Shown: piece after piece, positions 56,395 to 64,000 of the stretch
How positions within the stretch are numbered: the first letter of the stretch is position 1
How the letters are laid out: the number at the start of each line of letters is the position of its first letter
Assembly (NCBI GenBank): GCA_032622095.1
Contig: CP136061.1
Location: forward strand, 81,876,324 to 81,940,323
Direction: 5' to 3'
DNA: 64,000 nt
Source of the DNA: Siphonodentalium dalli
Lineage: Eukaryota; Mollusca; Scaphopoda; Gadilida; Siphonodentaliidae
Program-made: the position numbers and the translations under genes
The notes under the pieces: model-generated
What the model was told of the DNA's origin: nothing
The model's database searches: none
Seen by the model: the letters and a program-made list of their open reading frames with translations, nothing else

Positions 56395-57420
56395 AGTGCT
56401 CACCCGTCCGCTTTAAAACTTGGAAGATCGCACTAAATGTTGTCCGTGTATACTACCAAACACATTCAGTGTTCAAAATATAAAACACTAGATTCGCGAT
56501 TTTATATTTTTTCCCTTTTACGAGTTTCGGTGGAATTTACCAAATACTTCGACCGTACCCGGGGCGTACGCGCGCTCTTTGTTGGGCAGGTTGCTTTCAG
56601 AGTGCAACGGTGAAACTTTTGGGGCGAACCTACTGTATATCGATGTACCTACTCATGCACGAACCTTGCTCCTTGATAAGCCCGTTTGAATTTGTCGTCA
56701 AGAAGAGTGGGTTTGAATTTGAGTAATATTTATATCACCCGTTAACAACGTTACACGCTACCAGGAGTAAACCGTCCACTCTAAAACTTACAAAATCGTA
56801 CTAGAGTTGCGCGTGGATACTGCTAACCACGTCCACTCGTCAAAAAGTTTTTATCTCAAGGTTTGATTTTTTAAGTAAATTTCTCCATTTGTTTTCGGTG
56901 GATTTGCCAAGTCAGAACCCACCCGACGCAAGCTCTCCGTTGCATTTATAGTAGAGCGGTCAAATGTTGGAGGCGTACCTACAGTATACCGACGTACATG
57001 CTCCTGCATTAAACTAGCTCCTACATTAGTCCGTTTGGGTTTGGGGCTAAAAATAGGTTAGTGGTAGACTTCTTAAGTATGCATATCTATGTTATATAGC
57101 GTTGTCACGAGTAAACCGTTCCATCTGAAAATTAGAAAATCGCACTCTAGATGCGCATGAACACTACCCATCAGATGTACTCGTCTCGATGTTTGAATTT
57201 TGCCTCTTTCGATTTTCGGCGGAATTTTCCAAAAGTCTCAACCCACCCGACTCTATTCTCCGTTGGGCAGGTTTCTTTCAGAGTATAATGGTCAAATTAT
57301 GGGGGCGTACCTACAATATGCTGACGTACCTGCTACGGCATTACCTTGTTCTTATTTAGCCTGTTTGGATTTGGCGAGGAAAATAGGTGCAATTTTTCCG
57401 TACCCCGTATAGCGGAAAGA
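56395..57420. repeat. ~330-350-bp tandem repeat, three diverged units
   Basis: Units begin at about 56395, 56760 and 57105 and share GTAAACCGTCCA(C/T)CTNAAA, TCGCACTAGA.GCGC.TG, TTTTCGG(T/C)GGAATTT.CCAA, CTC(T/C)..TTGGGCAGGTT.CTTTCAGAGT and GGGGCGTACCTACAGTAT. Divergence between units is high, so the duplication is old. Confidence 0.8.
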
Positions 57421-58250
57421 CCTGGGATAAAAAAAAAATTTAACCGGTCCAAATTTGCATGCTCTGCTCCTCTTATTTTCCGAGATAGTAAAATTACATT
57501 TTTTCAGATAAAGGGAGATAACTCCGCAGGGAAAACACGGACAATACTAGTTATGGGTTCAAGACCAAATGAATCAAATAAAAGTTATATTATAGGCATA
57601 CTAGTCCCATATAATCATTTAAGTTATTGTATCGTCGCTAGTCAGTGGGTGGCTTGAGTGTTCTCCCCGTATCATCATAATATTTTAAGCGATCGTGTGT
57701 GCGATCGGTTTAACAATCCAGTATCCCTCAATTAATTTATTTGATTACGGAAATTCGTAATTTAATTGACGCCATTTTATGGCTCCAGTCATAAATTCAA
57801 ATTATTAACTTTTAAATTATAAAATTTTAAGATAGCCTATTAACCTGAGCGTTTACAGTATACATCTTCGACTCAAATTACTTATGTTTCTATATATTAT
57901 CGATATTAGATCGTTGTTGTCACCGGAAATTTAATGAAAATGGCGTACCCCTTTAAGTATAATAATAATAATAATAGGACAATTTTTTTTTTTATTTCAT
58001 TGTGTCAAGAAATGTTGGGCCGAAATCGCGATACCTTCATTTGAGTATCCCTTAGATGCCTACATTCGCTAGAGATTTCACGGTCCTCCTCCCATTAGTT
58101 TCTGAGTATTTCCAATTAAACAGAAAACGGCTGCAGTAGAAAAACAATATACTTCCTTGGTTATACCATGTAAGTATAATGATATCACAAAGGTTTTGCG
58201 ATAATGCTCTAGAAAATTGTGCTTCAGATCACATTAAACTAAATAGAGAG
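57421..58250. other. Flank without gene; short AAT microsatellite
   Basis: (AAT)n at about 57959-57977. Nothing else was recognised. Confidence 0.5.
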
Positions 58251-58400
58251 TAATCAATTGGTTTCGATGATTACGTGACATAATTCACGAGGGGAGCCGG
58301 GCCTGGTAAAACCCGAGTGAGCGGAGCGAACGAGGGTTTTACCAATAGGACCGGCTACCCGAGTGAATTATGTCACGTAATCATCGAAACCAATTGATTA
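58251..58400. repeat. 150-bp near-perfect palindrome
   Basis: Arms TAATCAATTGGTTTCGATGA plus TTACGTGACATAATTCAC match with essentially no mismatch for about 38 bases. An inner GGTAAAACCC/GGGTTTTACC pair forms a second stem. Confidence 0.92.
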
Positions 58401-59742
58401 TTCTGTTTATTACACACTTTCAACCACTAAAAGTTGCTAATTCTAAAGAGAAGGTGTGACAAAATAAGCCCATATCAGCTGAACCCCAACTTACAGAAGC
58501 GTGCAGTTACGCGGATGGACACATAATTTAAATAATTGTGACGTAACGATACCGATTGACCTCATAATTTGATGCGATTCATTTTTTAAAGTTTCGGAAA
58601 TTTTCTGTAAAAATTGTGTTTATTCTGACCGAACAAGCATGGCACTTGGAACGGGATATTGTGAAGATTCTGATGGTGTGTGTAAATAATGTTGGTTCAT
58701 ACAGGAAATGTTTGGAAATCGTGCTAAAAGTAGAAAGATAAGTTTCGAAGTGACGATATTTTAATCATCGACGTAAACAAACTCTCGAAGAGCAACACGT
58801 GGAAATTCAGCTCGGAACTGGATAAATTTATTGTTCACATGGAATTGTTCATAGTTCATTAGACTGGAATATATATGACATCGTCCGAATCATCGGAGTC
58901 GATAATAGGTAAGATTCTTCTTCATTTTACCAGTTTATTAACTGCTTCTGCATCATCGTCAGCAGTTCGTTTCTGTTCAACTTCAACCATGTTTGAGCCG
59001 CAGAAAGTGAAAATAGTTCCGGCGTAGAGCGGAACTGTCCAAAATCGCGTGCTCTCACCGGTGACGTAATTCACAGGTGTGACATTATCACTTTTAACTC
59101 ACCAAGAAATCCTTATAAATCACGTCTAAGTGTGTAATAAACAAATATAATTGTACGAATTGAGCCGAATAAAAAAGGAAAATCTGCATTAAAAATATGT
59201 CTATTTTCTAATAACGTGGTTCCTGTCCACACTTTGGTGCTATCCATTATACTATTGATATTATAAATGGTTACCGATAATGCCGTATTTCTTGTCACAT
59301 GCACATAAAGCAATAGGGTTATGTTTCTTGAATTGAATAACAACCAGAATCTGTATTCAACAACATATATGATTCTAATAACGTGGTTGCTTGCCACACT
59401 TTTGTGATTTTCATTATAATATTGGTATCACAAATGGTTACCGGAAATGCTCCAACCAGCAGATTGTGTTTCAGGTCACATTCAAATAATAATAGAGTTA
59501 TACCTCTTGAATTGATTTTAAAACCAGAAGCTGTATTGCAAAATACTGTAGATCTGTTTTCTGATATGGTTGCTATGACAAATGGTTACCGTTAATGATC
59601 TACCATCATTGTGTTTCATGTCACATTCAACTGACTCAATATAGTTATGTTTCTTGAAAATAAATGGAAACTAGAATATGCATTAAAGATGGTATACCTC
59701 TTTGTAAACATGTGCTATATAGTTACCGGGGTATAAAATATT
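58401..59742. repeat. Flank ending in diverged ~190-bp repeats
   Basis: 59130-59730 holds about three copies of the AATAACGTGGTT...GGTTACCG(A/G)(T/A)AATG scaffold described at 53740-54790. 58401-59130 shows nothing recognisable. Confidence 0.65.
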
Positions 59743-60774
59743 ATGAACGAAAACCCATGTCCAGAAATCGGAGTGGATGGTAACCATGTTAATCCAGTAA
59801 TGTTCTTATGTGATCAACCAGTACAAGAAGTAGATGAACACAAACACATGGGTCTCACTTTCAGTAGGAGTGGAAATTGGGACATCCATATTGACACTAT
59901 TGTCAATAAGGTTGCACCTATGATAAACATATTTAGGAGTTTTAAATATCGCCTATCGAGATCGGCCTTACTGAACATATACAGGTCTTTCATATTACCT
60001 CTATTTGATTATGCAGACTCAGTTTGGGGTAATTGCTCTTTGACAAAATGTACTCAGTTGGAAAATTTACACCTTGATGGTCTTCGCACAATATTTGAGG
60101 CAGTTAGAGGTATCAGTCATAATCTAATATACACTGAAACTGGTTTTGCTCCCTTAAGTTTAAGACGAGAACGTAGAAAAACCATTATGATGTTTAAACT
60201 TGTGAATAGACTTTGTCCACAGTATCTCTATCTGAAGATTCCAAGACTTGTCTCTGATACATGTGATTACTCTTTTCGAGTGGATAAATTAATTGAATTC
60301 GAATGGAATCTGAAAAGTTTCTATAACTCATTCTTTCCTTCTGGTGTGAGACTGTGGAACAATGTGGACACTGATATACTAAATACAAATTCTCTATCTA
60401 AATTAAAATTTGACCTAACTAGATTCAATGCAGTGGTGCCCAAAGTCTATTATGAAGGGAGCAGATGTAACCAAATAATACATGCTAAATTGCGCCTAGG
60501 CTGTAGTGATCTGAATGCTCATAAGTATGAAAGGTTTCTAATTGATGATCCAAGCTGTAGTTGTGGTTATGCTTATGAGGATCCTGAGCACTACATAGTC
60601 TTTTGCCCATTATTTTATAGACAACGTGAATCCTTAGTATTAACATTGAAAGACCTAGATTGTGAAATTTGTATTAAAGATTTTCTTATTGGATTATCCG
60701 ATGTTGTTCCTAATACAAATTCAACAATATGTAATGCACTTCATATTTACTTTGAATCTACTGAGAGACTGTGA
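59743..60774 (+). CDS. Jockey-like LINE reverse transcriptase, C-terminal part (343 codons)
   Basis: EHKHMGLTFSRSGNWDIHID (32-51) is the thumb/post-catalytic block of jockey-like LINE reverse transcriptases (normally KxLGxxxdxxLxWxxHI). It is followed by SRSALLNIYRSFILPLFDYA plus DSVWG (72-96), then RRERRKTIMMFKLVN and WNNV. A C-x-C-x8-H-x4-C cluster (C272, C274, H283, C288) near the end matches the LINE fragment at 28629-29336. The endonuclease and the YADD catalytic region are absent and an in-frame TAA lies at 59734, so the element is 5'-truncated. The intact 343-codon frame suggests a fairly recent insertion. It shares 'LRLGCSDLN' with the other fragment but is otherwise well diverged, and no target duplication could be identified. 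Confidence 0.85.
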   Translation: MNENPCPEIGVDGNHVNPVMFLCDQPVQEVDEHKHMGLTFSRSGNWDIHIDTIVNKVAPMINIFRSFKYRLSRSALLNIYRSFILPLFDYADSVWGNCSLTKCTQLENLHLDGLRTIFEAVRGISHNLIYTETGFAPLSLRRERRKTIMMFKLVNRLCPQYLYLKIPRLVSDTCDYSFRVDKLIEFEWNLKSFYNSFFPSGVRLWNNVDTDILNTNSLSKLKFDLTRFNAVVPKVYYEGSRCNQIIHAKLRLGCSDLNAHKYERFLIDDPSCSCGYAYEDPEHYIVFCPLFYRQRESLVLTLKDLDCEICIKDFLIGLSDVVPNTNSTICNALHIYFESTERL

Positions 60775-61165
60775 TTACATATCAACTGCAGTACACTTTT
60801 TCTGCTTAAGTTTAACTTGCAGATTGATACATGTGGATGTGACGCATCATTCAAATTTATATTCAAATTTATATGGTTATTATATCATCACAACTTTATC
60901 TGAATATTGTATCATTTTAAACTCTAAACTCTTACTCATTGCCATCAACAGTATTTTCAGGATAACCCTGTTTTATTTAATCCTATTTAGTGACTTCATA
61001 CTTAATGATTATTAGGAATTTCCATGATACAAGATATATACACCATTAAATTGTCATGTGTCCTTGTTTGTCAACTTTTTGCATTTTTCTGTTTGGACCC
61101 AATAAAATAGGCTGTGCCTGAGTTTTGGGTCCAATTTCATTCATGAGTTAATGAATAAATGTATT
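60775..61165 (+). mobile_element. LINE 3' untranslated region and tail
   Basis: Follows the RT frame and includes a possible terminal hairpin GGACCCAATAAAA.../TTTTGGGTCC (about 61095-61132) and an AATGAATAAATGTATTTATT tail. The precise end is uncertain. Confidence 0.5.
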
Positions 61166-62613
61166 TATTTTTTTAAATGTCCAGAAATGCTTCTATCGTT
61201 TAATATTGGTTATATTTCGAATATTTTCTTGTCTAAACGTGTGGTTGTTTAGCTAACGGACAAAAGTTGTTACTGTTAACAGAGACCAGAAATTGTATTG
61301 TGTAATTGTGTCACAAATAGACGTTAAATACTCATTATCGTTTACAACTATGGAATACAAGAATACAAATAATCAATCTGGGACATTTTACGTTCGGAGG
61401 GTAGCTTTGGGAACACCGTAATTATCTCTATCACTATATGGTATCGCCTGAATGGTCTGTTCTGAAAATAGAACAATAAAGTGTCCCATTTAATCCTCTC
61501 ATTTTATCATAAAATATTCGAAATAAAGTCAGTATTAAAGACACGGTTGGCCTTGGCGGTAGGTATCCTGTAAAAATATCTCCACCCGTCAAAAACCGCC
61601 ACAAACAGAAAGAACACCAAAATGTAGATAGACTTTGTCCGTATACAAATAAGAAATATCGCATAAACAGTATGTTATGGTCATATGTTTGATCATTGTT
61701 GTGTAAACAAAAGCATAAAAAGTTACTTTTCTGGTGTTTGTTTATATTATGATGGTAAACATAAAGAGCGTTCTTTGTTGGTGAATACCTGATATGGAAC
61801 TAATAAAGAGCGTTTATGCCATTTGTGTGTGATTAGCGAGTACCATGGTGCTGTCTTCTGTAACACAACCAGGCTCTTACTTAGATAAAATATAGTAGGT
61901 CTTTATGATAACATGCTGTTTACGCGATAGTCATGGACTCATGGTATATATGAACGGAACTGTATGCGTTTTAATGTTTTTTCTGTTTACGGTGTTTGGA
62001 ACAAATGTGAATATTTTCGACAATTAAGGCCGCACGTGCCTTTAATTGATAGAAGCGTTTCCTGACCGTGGTTTTCAATTCATATTTTATACCCACGACA
62101 CTATTTCAAATTTGTTATATGAAAAGATAATCCATTTTTAAGAATGATGCCAATTGGTATATTATCTATCCATGACAATCATTGAGCGCTACACGCAAAT
62201 ACACGCTACATACATAAAATGCTGCATAAATGCTACAGTTATGCTAAACATAAATGGGTATCATATATTATGTATGTTTGAACTGGTGTGTGTCTCAATG
62301 GATCTGGGTATTTATATACTGCTGATCGTGTGGACAATATTTGATTAATTTGTGAAAATTATAAAGTTTCAGCTGAGTGAAAAATTGGTAGTCGTGCTTT
62401 TGTTTTACTAAATGGTGTCTCCTTCCAAGCAAACACCATTTGTACCAGGACTGACGTTGGTAGGAACAGGCTTATAAATCATTCCCGTATATGCTTTAAC
62501 CCTATAAGCCCTGCCCAAACTGGTATCACCAGTCACGAATTATATACTTAATTAAATCTAGCATGTTTTTATCTATAAAATTTCCAAATGAACATGAACA
62601 GTTCGGTTTCTTA
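61166..62613. repeat. Flank with a degenerate inverted-repeat element
   Basis: AAAAACCGCCACAAACAGAA...ATCGCATAAACAGTATGTTA at 61592-61680 pairs loosely with AACATGCTGTTTACGCGAT...TTTCTGTTTACGGTGTTTGG at 61911-62000. The left arm also matches 44205-44290 in intron 3 (AAAACCGCCATAAACAGAAA...GTCGCGTAAATAGCATGTTA). No gene was seen. Confidence 0.55.
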
Positions 62614-62981
62614 GGGGCTTGTTACATGAGCCGGGACAACTCGGCTAGCCGGGACAACTCGGTTTGCGGGTGCCTCGGTCGTTTGTGAATTTCTCGCTAA
62701 AATAATGGTGTGCTGTTACATTGACCGAGCCAACTCGGCAACCCGGGACAACTCGGCCCATGTAATATGGAACGTTATACGATTCGTTGTGACTTTCATG
62801 ACGTCAGCCAATAGAATGTTCGCGTCATGTGAGTGACGTATAATGACCACCCACATTACGCCGTGACTCGGTGATTGACAGCTAGTTTTGTGCACGTCAA
62901 ACCGAGTTGCCTCGACTCATGTAACAGCGCGACCGAGTTGTCCCGGCAGACCGAGTTGTCCCGGCTCATGTAACAAGCCCC
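62614..62981. mobile_element. PIF/Harbinger-like MITE (368 bp)
   Basis: Inverted termini GGGGCTTGTTACATGAGCC, followed on both sides by GGGACAACTCGG repeats. It is flanked by the trinucleotides TTA (62611-62613) and TCA (62982-62984). It splits a dispersed repeat whose uninterrupted version, GTTTCTCAGAATGATGC, is at about 40438-40453, which directly shows the empty site. GGG-rich ends with 3-bp T(W)A duplications are typical of PIF/Harbinger MITEs. Left and right TTA/TCA differ by one base. Confidence 0.82.
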
Positions 62982-63463
62982 TCAGAATGGTGCAGAATAA
63001 AAAAAAATTGTAACCGAGAATAGTTTTCAATAAAAAAAAATGCGAGCTGTTCTCACATTCTGTGTACGTGATGGTAGTGGTTGTGTCAGCGTAGCAAAAG
63101 ACTGAACCCTGCCTTGCAGTTTGGGTTGGGTTTAGAGATAGCGCGTAGTGTCGCACAGGGGAAATGAATTAATAGTTTGTAACACCCAACTTCATCATGG
63201 GGCACGTGTTAAAGAATTCAAGCCAGTAATAATCTATCATCGCGCAAATGTTGAACGAAGCAGCATCTCCACCAGAGTCAAACATGATCATGTCCACTCA
63301 CTGTGGGGGTGGGGGTGGAGTGGTTCCATGTCGAAATGATGTCGAGGTGAACCAGATTGAACCACACTGGCTACACACTACTTTAATTGTAAACGTTCTT
63401 AGTTATCAGCTGTGCCCATGTGGTTCATTCGGTGAGGTGAATAGCCCACTACACACAGTGATG
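62982..63463. other. Right part of a dispersed repeat, then nothing recognised
   Basis: 62982-63120 continues the repeat shared with 40441-40570. The reading frames to 63484 show no domains. Confidence 0.45.
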
Positions 63464-63790
63464 TTATTCCGGGGACCCTTCTGAGCTCGAGTGGTACCAA
63501 GATAGCTTCTTTACCATTTGTATGAGTCTAACCCTCCGACGATCAGGTTGAGTGCATAGCGCATTACGTCACAATAAGCCGTCCAGTGATTTTATTTTGG
63601 GGACCCTTTTAGACTCAAGTGTTACCAAGATAGCTTATCTACTATTTGTATTGGACTAATCCTCCTCCGACCAGGTGAAGTGCATATCGCATTACGTCAT
63701 AATATGCCTTCCAGTGATGTTATGTTGGGGACCCTTCTAGACACTAGTGATATACCAAGGTCGCTTCTTTTCTGACAAATGATTGGAGTT
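63400..63790. repeat. 128-bp tandem repeat, ~2.7 units
   Basis: GGGGACCCTTCT recurs at 63471, 63599 and 63727, exactly 128 bp apart, with GTACCAAGATAGCTTCTTTA...CATTACGTCA(C/T)AATA in between. Confidence 0.9.
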
Positions 63791-63884
63791 GCACGTAGAA
63801 TGACTTCGTAGATTGGTGTCCAGCGCCATGTTGAGTTCAGTTCAGTCGCCTGCCACGCAGGACTTTAAAAAAATCATTTATTTA

Positions 63885-64000
63885 TTTGAGACTTTCGTAG
63901 GTTACAATTCAATCTGCATTATTATTAGAAACTTAACTGAAAATTGTCTAGATCAAGCCAGAATTAATTGTAACTGCAAAACACTTCAATAAATGTTTTT
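63885..64000 (-). repeat. Inverted copy of the 40.36-kb dispersed repeat, cut by window end
   Basis: CTAGATCAAGCCAGAATTAA plus TTGTAACTGCAAAACACTTCAATAAA is the complement of 40365-40415. Confidence 0.8.

Overview
The window is a piece of a eukaryotic, AT-rich, repeat-dense genome, most likely a marine invertebrate and probably a mollusc or other lophotrochozoan. The grounds are GT-AG introns of up to 21 kb, abundant MITEs and minisatellites, jockey-like LINE remnants, and a 'GGTCAAGGTCA' repeat at 27.2-27.5 kb. The taxon is an inference.

One host gene dominates the + strand. Nine exons between 2968 and 53724 join in a single frame, with all phases matching, into a predicted 538-residue major facilitator of the SLC22 (organic ion transporter) family. 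Introns 1 and 2 (17.8 and 21.1 kb) carry most of the mobile DNA. Exons 3-8 lie within 42.3-51.8 kb, and a tiny last exon lies at 53.7 kb. No other convincing host gene is visible; most open frames elsewhere are tandem repeats without stop codons.

The most unusual feature is that several exon edges of this gene sit inside local tandem arrays that have copied the splice site plus part of the exon. About nine degenerate copies of the exon 2 acceptor and its first ~50 coding bases precede exon 2. About eleven copies of the exon 3 acceptor and its first ~57 bases precede exon 3. Twelve extra copies of the last ~50 bases of exon 3 with its GTTAGT donor follow exon 3, and four extra copies of the exon 4 end with its donor follow exon 4. 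The exon 7 and exon 8 acceptors also lie in repeats, and the start codon directly abuts a 3 x 20 bp array.

The introns and flanks hold well-delimited mobile elements. They include a 5.2 kb foldback-type element (34379-39567) with long inverted arms, a 3 kb internal array and an exact 8-bp target duplication. A 2.6 kb hAT-type element (22920-25550) with CAAGG/CAGGG termini and an exact 8-bp target duplication is inserted inside a 42-bp minisatellite and carries a possible hidden two-exon reading frame. There are also five TTAA-flanked MITEs of one family, a PIF/Harbinger-like MITE with a paralogous empty site in the same window, a TA-flanked 1.47 kb palindrome, a CACTG-ended element, a LINE fragment with a 12-bp target duplication, a second LINE with a 343-codon reading frame (59743-60774), an RT remnant in intron 3, many short palindromes, and about fifteen minisatellites.
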